64,000 bases of DNA, from contig OZ220472.1 of assembly GCA_965115995.1 (NCBI GenBank), positions 1,116,001 to 1,180,000 on the forward strand, in the 5' to 3' direction. Below the pieces are notes generated by a model, which did no database searches, had not been told where the DNA came from, and saw nothing but the letters and a program-made list of their open reading frames with translations. Origin of the DNA: Poriferisodalis sp026713105. Its GTDB lineage: Bacteria; Actinomycetota; Acidimicrobiia; Acidimicrobiales; Poriferisodalaceae. The position numbers were made by a program, and so were the translations under genes. This document shows, piece by piece, positions 23,041 to 31,036 of the stretch. Each line of letters opens with the position of its first letter. Positions within the stretch are counted from its first letter, which is position 1.

Positions 23041-24953
23041 AGTCCGCCTTGCGACGCCTTGTCACGCGGCCCGGCGGCTACATCCCGCTGATCTGGCTGA
23101 TACTGCTGACGTTCTGCGCGGCGTTCCCCGCCGTCGTCGCAACACACGAGCCGAATGCGGCGGACTTCACAGCAATCCTCGAGGGTCCCAGCGCAGAGCA
23201 CTGGTTCGGCACTGACGACCTGGGGCGCGACAACTACTCCCGGCTGGTGCATTCATCCCGGACCGCCGTCGTGGCCGGCCTGCAGGCAGTAGGCACGGCG
23301 TTGATCCTCGGCGTGCCGATCGGGCTGTTCGTGGGCTACGCCGGCGGGTGGTGGGACCGCATCGTCATGCGCATCGTCGACGCTGTCTTCTCGCTGCCGG
23401 GCCTGATCCTCGCATTCGCGATCGTGGCCATCCTTGGGCCCGGAATCACCAACGCCATGATCGCGGTCGGGATCCTCTTTGCGCTGCGGTTCATCAGGCT
23501 GACTCGAGCCATGGTTCTCTCCGTTCGAGAGGAACCGTTCATCGAGGCGGCGCAGCTGAGCGGAGCGCCGACCCACACCATCCTCGGGCGATACCTCCTG
23601 CCCAATATGTACGGGCCGCTGATCGTTCAGACGACGATCAGCCTTGCTGCGGTGCTGCTGATCGAAGCGGCCCTGAGTTTCTTGGGTCTGGGCGTGCAAC
23701 AGCCTGATGCCACATGGGGGTCGATGCTGCGCGCCGCACGGTCACTGCAGCGGGACAACCCCATAACGCCGTGGCCCCCAGGTCTCGCCATCACGTTCAC
23801 CGTGCTGGCCTTCAATGCGCTCGGCGATGCACTGCGCGACGTCCTGGCCGAAGGGCGGGGAGGGCGAAAGAAAGCCGCTCGGAGGGGTGTCGCGGTGGGC
23901 CTCGCTGAAGATGCAGCCGCACATGATCACGAGCATCCGTCGGAGGAAGCGGCGCGCGCCGGAACCCTGTTGTCAGTGCGGAATCTGGATGTGACTGTCC
24001 CGACCGATACGGGGCGGGCACGGGCTGTCCGCGACGTGTCATTCGACGTGCAAGCCGGCGAGATCGTCGGACTCGTCGGCGAGAGCGGGTCCGGCAAGAC
24101 GGTCACTGCGCTGGCGGTCGCCGGCTTGCTGCCGCGGGGGCTCGCTGTGGATCCACGTGCGAGCATCACCTTCGACGGTCGCCAACTCGTCGGCATGACC
24201 GAATCGCAGCTGGCCGGCGTCCGGGGGACGGGGATCGGAATGATCTTTCAGGACCCGACGGCCTCGCTCAATCCGGCTCTGACGGTCGGTTTCCAGCTTG
24301 CAGAGCCGCTCCGCATTCACGGCGGCATGACGCGCTCAGCGGCGGCCGAACGGGCTGCTGAGCTTCTTGACCGGGTCGGCGTGGCCAACCCTCGCCAGCG
24401 ACTGCGGGATTATCCCCACCAGTTCTCGGGCGGCATGGCACAGCGGGTGATGACGGCGATGGCCTTGGCCAGCGAGCCATCGCTCATCATTGCCGACGAG
24501 CCCACCACTGCTCTCGACGTGACGACACAGCAACAGGTCCTCGAGCTGCTGGTTGAGCTCTGCGAAGACCTGTCCATGGCCATGCTGTTCATCACTCACG
24601 ATCTCGGCGTGGTGGCCGAAGTGTGCGATCGAGCTGTAGTGATGTACGCGGGCGAGGCGGTGGAGACCGGCGATGTCTACGGCCTCTTCGCGCAGCCGTG
24701 CCATCCGTATTCGCAGGCGCTTCTCGCCAGCGTGCCGCTCCTCGACGCTGAAGACGATCGACTGGTCACGATCGGCGGTCGGGTGCCCGCTCCGAACGAG
24801 GAATTCGGGGGGTGCCGGTTCGCGAATCGGTGCGAGCTCGCAGCAGAGATATGCGAGGAAGGTCCGGTGAGTCTCAAGCCGCTCGACGACGAGGGCCGGC
24901 TGAGCAGGTGTGTGCGAGTTGACTCGGCTCTGGCAGATGGCGGCGAGTCGTGA
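23037..24953 (+). CDS. Fused peptide-type ABC permease (DppC-like) and ATPase (DppD-like)
   Basis: A single 638-residue frame starting at the ATG that overlaps the previous stop. Residues about 1-275 are a DppC-type permease (WFGTDDLGRDNYSRLV, EAA-loop EAAQLSGAPTHTILGRYLLP). A short linker rich in alanine, glutamate and histidine (about 280-305) leads to a full ATPase with GESGSGKT (Walker A), FSGGMAQRV (signature) and IIADEPTTALD (Walker B), plus the C-terminal CRFANRCELAAEICEE cysteine segment of the Dpp/Opp ATPases. There is no stop or frame change at the junction, so the fusion appears genuine. It would join the membrane and motor parts in one chain. Confidence 0.85.
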   Translation: MKSALRRLVTRPGGYIPLIWLILLTFCAAFPAVVATHEPNAADFTAILEGPSAEHWFGTDDLGRDNYSRLVHSSRTAVVAGLQAVGTALILGVPIGLFVGYAGGWWDRIVMRIVDAVFSLPGLILAFAIVAILGPGITNAMIAVGILFALRFIRLTRAMVLSVREEPFIEAAQLSGAPTHTILGRYLLPNMYGPLIVQTTISLAAVLLIEAALSFLGLGVQQPDATWGSMLRAARSLQRDNPITPWPPGLAITFTVLAFNALGDALRDVLAEGRGGRKKAARRGVAVGLAEDAAAHDHEHPSEEAARAGTLLSVRNLDVTVPTDTGRARAVRDVSFDVQAGEIVGLVGESGSGKTVTALAVAGLLPRGLAVDPRASITFDGRQLVGMTESQLAGVRGTGIGMIFQDPTASLNPALTVGFQLAEPLRIHGGMTRSAAAERAAELLDRVGVANPRQRLRDYPHQFSGGMAQRVMTAMALASEPSLIIADEPTTALDVTTQQQVLELLVELCEDLSMAMLFITHDLGVVAEVCDRAVVMYAGEAVETGDVYGLFAQPCHPYSQALLASVPLLDAEDDRLVTIGGRVPAPNEEFGGCRFANRCELAAEICEEGPVSLKPLDDEGRLSRCVRVDSALADGGES

Positions 24954-25801
24954 CTGGCGCTCCGAACCGGGCAGATTCGCCTCTGCTCTGCGTCGAAGAC
25001 CTTGTCGTCGAATTCCGAGGCGGCGGATTGTTCTCCATCGGCGCCGAGAAGGTGCACGCGGTGCGAAGTATCTCCTTCGTCGTGGGCCAAGGGGAAGCGT
25101 ACGGATTGGTCGGGGAGTCAGGTTCGGGCAAGACGACGACAGGTCGTTGCGTGCTGGGCCTCCAAGTGCCGACGAGTGGGCGCATACAGCTCGGTTCCGA
25201 CGACGTCGTTGAGCTGCGTCGGCGCGATTCGGGTGCGCTTCACCGTCGCATCCAAGCGGTCTTCCAGAATCCGGTTGCCTCGCTGAACCCCGCGATGTCG
25301 GTGGAGGAGATCCTCGCCGAGCCGCTGCGCCGCCTCTTGGGGATACGTGATCGTTCGGCCGCCCGACGTCGGAGCAAGGATCTGCTCGACGAGGTGCGTC
25401 TGCCCTCGGACATGCTCGATCGCAGGCCGACGGAGCTTTCGGGGGGTCAGGCCCAGCGTGTCTCTATCGCCCGGGCATTGGCGCCGGAACCGAGCCTGAT
25501 CGTTCTCGACGAGGCGGTGAGCGCGCTCGACGTTGCTACACAGGCTCAGGTCATCAACCTGCTGGCGGACTTGCGCGATGAGACGAGCGTCTCGTACCTG
25601 TTCATTGCCCACGACCTCGCGGTGGTTCGTCACCTGTGTGACCGCATTGGGGTCATGTCGACGGGTGAGATCGTCGAAGAGGGAACCGCATCTGCCATCT
25701 GCCACACGCCGACCGACGGGTACACCCAGCGCCTGCTCGCTGCGGTGCCAGTGCCGGATCCGACGGTGAAGCGGGTGCGACACGGCCTTGTCAACAGTTA
25801 G
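24950..25801 (+). CDS. Peptide-type ABC transporter ATPase (DppF-like)
   Basis: 283 residues, starting at a GTG that overlaps the previous stop (GTGA). Walker A GESGSGKTT is near residue 58, the Q-loop AVFQNP near residue 102, the signature LSGGQAQRV near residue 163 and Walker B LIVLDEAVSALD near residue 183. It would form the heterodimeric motor with the ATPase half of the upstream fusion. The last 30 residues are shorter than in many family members. Confidence 0.85.
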   Translation: MTGAPNRADSPLLCVEDLVVEFRGGGLFSIGAEKVHAVRSISFVVGQGEAYGLVGESGSGKTTTGRCVLGLQVPTSGRIQLGSDDVVELRRRDSGALHRRIQAVFQNPVASLNPAMSVEEILAEPLRRLLGIRDRSAARRRSKDLLDEVRLPSDMLDRRPTELSGGQAQRVSIARALAPEPSLIVLDEAVSALDVATQAQVINLLADLRDETSVSYLFIAHDLAVVRHLCDRIGVMSTGEIVEEGTASAICHTPTDGYTQRLLAAVPVPDPTVKRVRHGLVNS

Positions 25802-25833
25802 TCGAATTCACTCTGGAAGGGAAAGGAAGCCCC

Positions 25834-26742
25834 ATGCGAAACCATGACGGCGAAGTCGAGAGGCTGTGGAACGGCGACGTTGTGACGCACCGATTCATTG
25901 AAGCTGCAGGGTTGAGTTGGCATGCCATCACCGCCGGTGATCCGGAGAATTCTGAGGTTGTCGTGTTCTTGCACGGTTTCCCGGAAACCTGTTTCGCTTG
26001 GCACCACCAAGTTGCCGGGCTCGCTGATGAGTTCTGCACCATTGCGCTCGACCTCAAGGGGCATGGCCAATCCGACACGCGCCTCGACAGCAACTACGAC
26101 TACGCAGCTCAAGCGGCCGAGCTGCCAGCGGTGTTCGACGCGCTGGGTCTCGATCGCTTCTTCCTCACCGGGCACGATCGAGGAGCCGTGATCGGCGATC
26201 ACCTCTGCTCGGTTCCCGGCATGGCTCCGCGGATCCGGCGTTACATCCGCATGCAGCAGTCGGGCAACCGGCCTCACTCCGAACCGCTCCCACCGCACGA
26301 GTTGTTCCGCAGCCCGATGGGCGCGGAGTTGCTTGCGCAAGCAGCCATCCAGCGACGCGCGTTCGGTCGGGACCCGATGCCGCACGGGCTGTCCATGGTT
26401 GCGAAACCGATCGCCCCTCAAGACATTGACCGCATCATCGAAGAGAGCACCCAGCCAGGCGTGCCTGAAGGGATGTCTGCCAGCTTTGTGTCAGCCGGAT
26501 TCGACCGCGAGCTTGAGGATCGAATGAACGGGCTGTTCGCCGGGATGACGATGCCGGTGCTCTTCCTCCAAGGCGCAAAGGACCCCGGCCAGCAGCCGCA
26601 TGAGTACGAGACTGTCACCGACGAGGTGGCGAGCGGGCATCTTCAGTTCGTCGAGCTGGGTCACTTTCTCCACTTGGAAGATCCCCCGGTGGTCAACGCT
26701 GCCATCCGTGAGTTTCTGACGCGAGGCGACTTGCCGAGCTGA
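25834..26742 (+). CDS. Alpha/beta hydrolase, epoxide hydrolase/haloacetate dehalogenase-like
   Basis: 302 residues. HGFPE (about residue 50) is the oxyanion and cap signature of epoxide hydrolases and fluoroacetate dehalogenases, and the nucleophile elbow is GHDRGA (about residue 118), with an aspartate in place of serine. The C-terminal LGHFLHLEDP supplies the histidine. It starts at an ATG with AAGGAAG, 32 nt after the transporter operon, and may be co-transcribed. Whether epoxides or carbon-halogen bonds are attacked cannot be told from the visible residues. Confidence 0.75.
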   Translation: MRNHDGEVERLWNGDVVTHRFIEAAGLSWHAITAGDPENSEVVVFLHGFPETCFAWHHQVAGLADEFCTIALDLKGHGQSDTRLDSNYDYAAQAAELPAVFDALGLDRFFLTGHDRGAVIGDHLCSVPGMAPRIRRYIRMQQSGNRPHSEPLPPHELFRSPMGAELLAQAAIQRRAFGRDPMPHGLSMVAKPIAPQDIDRIIEESTQPGVPEGMSASFVSAGFDRELEDRMNGLFAGMTMPVLFLQGAKDPGQQPHEYETVTDEVASGHLQFVELGHFLHLEDPPVVNAAIREFLTRGDLPS

Positions 26743-26791
26743 TCTGCTGCTGTGTGACTACTTTCCGTGCGCAGGACAGGAGGGTTCCACG

Positions 26792-27553
26792 ATGTCGGGT
26801 CACCTGGATCACTCAGCGAGGATCGCGGCGGCGCAGTCCGCCATTGACTACATATGCGGCCGCAGCGAAGCCGAACTGGCGGCGCCGGTACCGAACTGTC
26901 CGGGCTGGACCGTCTACAACGCGGCGTCGCACATCGGCCGGGTCGGGATCGCCTGGGAAGAGATGATCACCTCGGCTCCGGAGGATCCCGAGTCCCGGGC
27001 CAGGGGCTACGAGCGTGCCGGCCTCAAGCCCACCGGGACCTCGACGGCGGAACTCGCATCGTGGGCGCATTCGGCCATCGATCAGCTCACCGACGATCTC
27101 GATCGACGCTGCTACTTCTCGATGACCGGTGGGGAGGGCGACCCACAGTTGTGGGCATGGCACGCGGCATCCGAGCTCGGCATGCACCGACTCGATGTCG
27201 AGATGGCCTTGGGACACGGGCACTCGATGACGCCGATCCAGGCGCTCGACGCGGCGGACTACACGTGCCGCTTCTTCCTGCAGGCGATGCGTCGCGTGCT
27301 CGAACGGGACCCCGGCGGGCTCACCGCTCGGCTCGTCGATGCCGGCGAGGTGGTCGGCATCGTAAACATCGAGCCACTGCCAGAGACGGCGTCGCCGGCA
27401 GCTGCCGTCATCGAGGGCCCGCCGATTCAGGTGCTTCTCGGTCTGTGGGGCCGTCCACACTCGGGGATCGAGGTCACCGACGGCGACCCAGAGGTGTGGC
27501 AGCAGTGGCGAGCCCTGCCCAGCGAAGCCTTCCAATTCGGCGCCTGGGACTAG
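26792..27553 (+). CDS. Maleylpyruvate isomerase family mycothiol-dependent enzyme
   Basis: 253 residues with the DinB-like N-terminal domain of mycothiol-dependent enzymes: VPNCPGWTVYNAASHIGRVGIAW is split over about residues 31-52, and the histidine of WHAASELGMHRLDVE (about residue 126) is a probable metal ligand. The C-terminal half ends in GDPEVWQQW, as in the actinobacterial family. It suggests the host makes mycothiol, supporting an actinobacterial origin. AGGAGGG precedes the ATG. The gene converges on cysC and overlaps its end by 4 nt. Its substrate is unknown. Confidence 0.8.
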   Translation: MSGHLDHSARIAAAQSAIDYICGRSEAELAAPVPNCPGWTVYNAASHIGRVGIAWEEMITSAPEDPESRARGYERAGLKPTGTSTAELASWAHSAIDQLTDDLDRRCYFSMTGGEGDPQLWAWHAASELGMHRLDVEMALGHGHSMTPIQALDAADYTCRFFLQAMRRVLERDPGGLTARLVDAGEVVGIVNIEPLPETASPAAAVIEGPPIQVLLGLWGRPHSGIEVTDGDPEVWQQWRALPSEAFQFGAWD

Positions 27554-28173
27554 CGCCGAGGCCCATTCGATAGAGGGAGCGCGGCGAGGAGGGTGGCGAT
27601 GCAGGCGTCGAGGGGCTGGGTCGTGTCGATGGTGATCTCGGGCGAGGGCGGTGGCTCGTAGGGGGCTGAGATGCCGCTGAAGTCGGGGATTTCGCCGGCT
27701 CGGGCCTTTACGTAGAGGCCCTTGGGGTCACGGGCTTCGCAGACCTCGAGCGGGGTGTCGACGAATACCTCGATGAACGTGCCTTCAGGGTGGATGGCCC
27801 GCACTTGGTCCCGGTCGGCCACGTAAGGGGAGATGAATGCCGTCAACACGACGATGCCCGCATCTTGGAACAGGCGGCACACCTCGCCGATGCGGCGGAT
27901 GTTCTCGGTTCGGTCCTGCGGTGAGAAGCCGAGATCGCGGTTGAGCCCGAAGCGGACGTTGTCGCCGTCGAGCACGTAGGCGGCGACGCCGCGCTCGAGC
28001 AGCGCTGCTTCGAGCGCGAACGCAAGAGTCGATTTGCCGCTGCCCGAGAGCCCGGTGAACCACACCGTCACGGCGCGATGGCCGAAGTGCGCCTCGCGGT
28101 CGGCGCCGCTCACCTGCCCTTCGGCGCGGACGATGTTGCGCGAGACGGGCTGGTTCCCGGCGCTCTCGCTCAT
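27550..28173 (-). CDS. cysC: Adenylyl-sulfate kinase
   Basis: 207 residues phosphorylating APS to PAPS. The P-loop is GLSGSGKST (about residue 40), the APS-binding block LDGDNVRFGLNRDLGFS is intact, and FISPYVADRD and DPKGLYVKARAGEIPDFSG follow in the usual order. The ATG at 28173 overlaps the stop of the upstream cysN-cysC gene (ATGA), so it is translated from the same operon. It duplicates the kinase domain fused to CysN and looks the better conserved of the two. Together they would supply PAPS to the two sulfotransferases upstream. Confidence 0.92.
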   Translation of the reverse strand: MSESAGNQPVSRNIVRAEGQVSGADREAHFGHRAVTVWFTGLSGSGKSTLAFALEAALLERGVAAYVLDGDNVRFGLNRDLGFSPQDRTENIRRIGEVCRLFQDAGIVVLTAFISPYVADRDQVRAIHPEGTFIEVFVDTPLEVCEARDPKGLYVKARAGEIPDFSGISAPYEPPPSPEITIDTTQPLDACIATLLAALPLSNGPRR

Positions 28174-30113
28174 GGCGTGCTCGGCCCTCGAAGGAAACCA
28201 CGCTCGGTCAGCACCCTCACGATTGCCGCCACGCACTCATCCACGCCCTGGGCGGAGGTGTCGACACGCAGGTCGGCGTCGGCCGGTCGGTCATAGGGGG
28301 CCGAGACACCCGGAAACCGAGGAATCTCGCCGCTGTCGGCCATCGCGTACAGGCCGTGGGGGTCACGCTCGCGGCACACATCGATCGGTGTGGCCACGAA
28401 GACCTCCACGTAGCGGTCAGCGCCAACCAGGTCGCGGGCACGCTGGCGTACCTCGCCGTCGGGAGCCACGAGCGCGGCAATTGCGATCAAACCTTGGCCG
28501 TTCACGAGCCGTGCGACCTCCGAAACCCGGCGCAGGTTCTCCGAGCGTTCATGGGCGCTGAACCCCAGATCCCGAGAGATGCCCATGCGGACGTTCTCGC
28601 CGTCGAGGCGGATCGACACCTTGCCCCGGTCGAACAGCTCGCGCTCGAGAGCCGTAGCCAGGGTGGACTTGCCTGCGGCTGTGAGCCCTGTCAGCAGGAT
28701 GGTGCACGGCTGCTGACCGAACCGGATGGCCCGCTCGGCATCGCTGATCTCCGATCTCTGCCGCACGAGCGCAGCGTCGGGTGCGTGATCCCAGACCGAC
28801 GCCGCGCCGATGATCATGCCCGCTGCGACGGTCGCATTGGAGAGACGATCCACCAGCACGAACGACCCGGTCGCACGGCTGCTGGCGTAGGGGTCGAATG
28901 CCAGCTCTCGGTCCGAGCCGATGACGCAGCGCCCGATGTCGTTGAGCCCCAGCCCCAGCGCCTGTTGGTGCATCCCGGTGTCGACATCGACTCGGTAGCG
29001 CAAGCTGCGGACAGTGCAGTTCGATACCGCGTTGGTGGTCTGCAGGAGATATGTGCTGCCGGGCTCCATCTCAGCCTCGGTCATCCATACGACCATTGCG
29101 TCCAGTTCGTGTGCCCGCTGCGGCTCGTCGCCCGGTGTCACGAACAGGTCGCCGCGGCTGATGTCGATCTCGTCGGTGAGCGTCAACGTCACTGCTCGGC
29201 CCGGGCCCGCGGCCTCGAGTTCGCCGTCGAACGTCACGATCCGCTCCACCGTCGAGCTGAGCCCCGACGGCAGTGCCATGATCTCTTCGTTCCGCCGGAT
29301 GACCCCTGAGGTCACCGTGCCGGCGTACCCGCGGAAGTCGGCATCGGGACGGCTGACGAGCTGCACCGGCATGCGGAAGTGCTCCAGGTCGACACCGGAT
29401 CGGATGTCCACGGTTTCGAGATGCTCCAGCAGCGACGGCCCGTCGAACCAATCGAGGTTGTCGCCCTCGTTGACCACGTTGTCGCCGAGCAGCGCAGACA
29501 TCGGCAGGAAATACGGCTCGCCGAAGTCGAGTGTCTTGGCGAAGGCGCGATAGTCCTCGCAGATCTCAGCGAAACGCTCGCGCGACCAGCGCACCAGGTC
29601 CATCTTGTTGACCGCCACTACCACTTGGCGGATGCCCAGCAGGCTGGCGATGTAGCTGTGGCGCTTGGTCTGGGGCAGCACGCCGTGGCGGGCGTCGATC
29701 AGGATGATGGCGAGGCTGCACGTCGACGCGCCCGTTGCCATGTTGCGCGTGTACTGGGGGTGCCCCGGGGTGTCGGCGATGATGAACGTGCGGCGTTCTG
29801 TGGAGAAGTAGCGGTAGGCGACGTCGATGGTGATGCCCTGCTCCCGCTCGGCGCGAAGCCCGTCCATGAGCAGCGCCAAGTCGACATGGCTGCCCGCTGA
29901 GCCCTGGGTTGCTGAGTCGGCTTCGAGACTGGCCAGCACGTCCTCGTAGATCAGCTGAGAGTCGTGGAGCAGGCGACCGATCAGCGTCGATTTGCCGTCG
30001 TCCACGCTGCCGCACGTCAGGAACCGGAGCAGATCCTTGCGCTGATGGGATTCGACGTACGCATCGACGTCTGAGGGGGCGAGGCTGCTGCGAGCAGCCG
30101 GCTCTGGGACCAT
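28170..30113 (-). CDS. cysNC: Bifunctional sulfate adenylyltransferase GTPase subunit / APS kinase
   Basis: 647 residues. Residues about 25-440 are the EF-Tu-like CysN GTPase (GSVDDGKSTLIGRLL, ADTPGHPQYTRN, NKMD) that drives ATP sulfurylase with CysD. Residues about 460-647 are an APS kinase domain with P-loop GLTAAGKST and LDGENVRMGISRDLGFS. In this fused kinase the FISP block reads ALVAPDGEVRQ and the KARAGEI block reads MADSGEI, both departures from the consensus kept in the separate CysC. The ATG at 30113 overlaps the cysD stop. The fused kinase may be weak or regulatory. Confidence 0.9.
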   Translation of the reverse strand: MVPEPAARSSLAPSDVDAYVESHQRKDLLRFLTCGSVDDGKSTLIGRLLHDSQLIYEDVLASLEADSATQGSAGSHVDLALLMDGLRAEREQGITIDVAYRYFSTERRTFIIADTPGHPQYTRNMATGASTCSLAIILIDARHGVLPQTKRHSYIASLLGIRQVVVAVNKMDLVRWSRERFAEICEDYRAFAKTLDFGEPYFLPMSALLGDNVVNEGDNLDWFDGPSLLEHLETVDIRSGVDLEHFRMPVQLVSRPDADFRGYAGTVTSGVIRRNEEIMALPSGLSSTVERIVTFDGELEAAGPGRAVTLTLTDEIDISRGDLFVTPGDEPQRAHELDAMVVWMTEAEMEPGSTYLLQTTNAVSNCTVRSLRYRVDVDTGMHQQALGLGLNDIGRCVIGSDRELAFDPYASSRATGSFVLVDRLSNATVAAGMIIGAASVWDHAPDAALVRQRSEISDAERAIRFGQQPCTILLTGLTAAGKSTLATALERELFDRGKVSIRLDGENVRMGISRDLGFSAHERSENLRRVSEVARLVNGQGLIAIAALVAPDGEVRQRARDLVGADRYVEVFVATPIDVCRERDPHGLYAMADSGEIPRFPGVSAPYDRPADADLRVDTSAQGVDECVAAIVRVLTERGFLRGPSTP

Positions 30114-31036
30114 CAGAAGTACCCCTCGCGCTTCTTCTGCTCCATGGAGCCCGACTGGTCGAAGTCGATCACCCGGCCTTCGCGTTCGGACCGGGTGGCG
30201 ACCAGCATCTCGCCGATGATCTCCGGCAGCGTTGTGGCGGTTGACTCGATCGCCCCCGACAGCGGGTAGCAGCCGAGCGTGCGGAACCGCACTGTGCGCA
30301 GCTGCGGCACCTCGCCCTCGTCGAAGACGAACCGGTCGTCGTCCACCATGATCAGCACGCCGTCGCGCTTCACCACAGGCCGCTGCGCTGCGAAGTACAG
30401 CGGCACAATCGGGATCTCTTCGAGGTGGATGTACTGCCACACGTCGAGCTCGGTCCAGTTGCTCATCGGGAACACCCGGATCGACTCGCCCTGGTTGACC
30501 CGGCCGTTGTAGAGGTTCCACAGCTCAGGCCGCTGGTTCTTCGGATCCCAGCGATGATGCGCATCGCGGAAGCTGAACACCCGCTCCTTGGACCGTGACT
30601 TCTCCTCGTCACGTCGGGCGCCGCCGAATGCGGCGTCGAAGCGGCCCGCATCCAGCGCCTGGCGCAGCGCCTGAGTCTTCATGATGTCGGTGTAGTTCTT
30701 CGAACCGTGATCGAACGGGTTGATCCGTTGGGCCACGCCGTCAGCGTTGGTGTGGACGATCAGTTCGAACCCGATCTCAGTGGCCATCCGGTCCCGGAAC
30801 GAGATCATCTCGCGGAATTTCCACGTCGTGTCCACGTGCAGGAGCGGAAACGGGATCGGGCCGGGGAAGAACGCCTTGCGGGCGAGGTGCAGCAGCACCG
30901 AGGAGTCCTTGCCGATCGAGTACAGCATCACCGGGCGCTCGCACTGGGCGACGACCTCGCGCATGATCCCGATCGCCTCGGACTCCAGCTGCTGGAGGTG
31001 GGTCAGCCGCAGTTCGGGGGGCATGGTGACGCTCAT
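30113..31036 (-). CDS. cysD: Sulfate adenylyltransferase small subunit
   Basis: 307 residues of the ATP pyrophosphatase family. The PP-loop is YSIGKDSSVLLHLARKAF near residue 44; VDTTWKFREMISFRD, FGGARRDEEKSRSKERVFSF and the C-terminal FRTLGCYPLSGA follow in the canonical order. It makes APS from sulfate and ATP together with CysN. The chosen ATG at 31036 overlaps the previous gene's stop; an ATG four codons later is also possible. No sulfite-producing reductase genes (cysH, cysI) are nearby, so the operon points to sulfation rather than assimilation. Confidence 0.92.
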   Translation of the reverse strand: MSVTMPPELRLTHLQQLESEAIGIMREVVAQCERPVMLYSIGKDSSVLLHLARKAFFPGPIPFPLLHVDTTWKFREMISFRDRMATEIGFELIVHTNADGVAQRINPFDHGSKNYTDIMKTQALRQALDAGRFDAAFGGARRDEEKSRSKERVFSFRDAHHRWDPKNQRPELWNLYNGRVNQGESIRVFPMSNWTELDVWQYIHLEEIPIVPLYFAAQRPVVKRDGVLIMVDDDRFVFDEGEVPQLRTVRFRTLGCYPLSGAIESTATTLPEIIGEMLVATRSEREGRVIDFDQSGSMEQKKREGYF

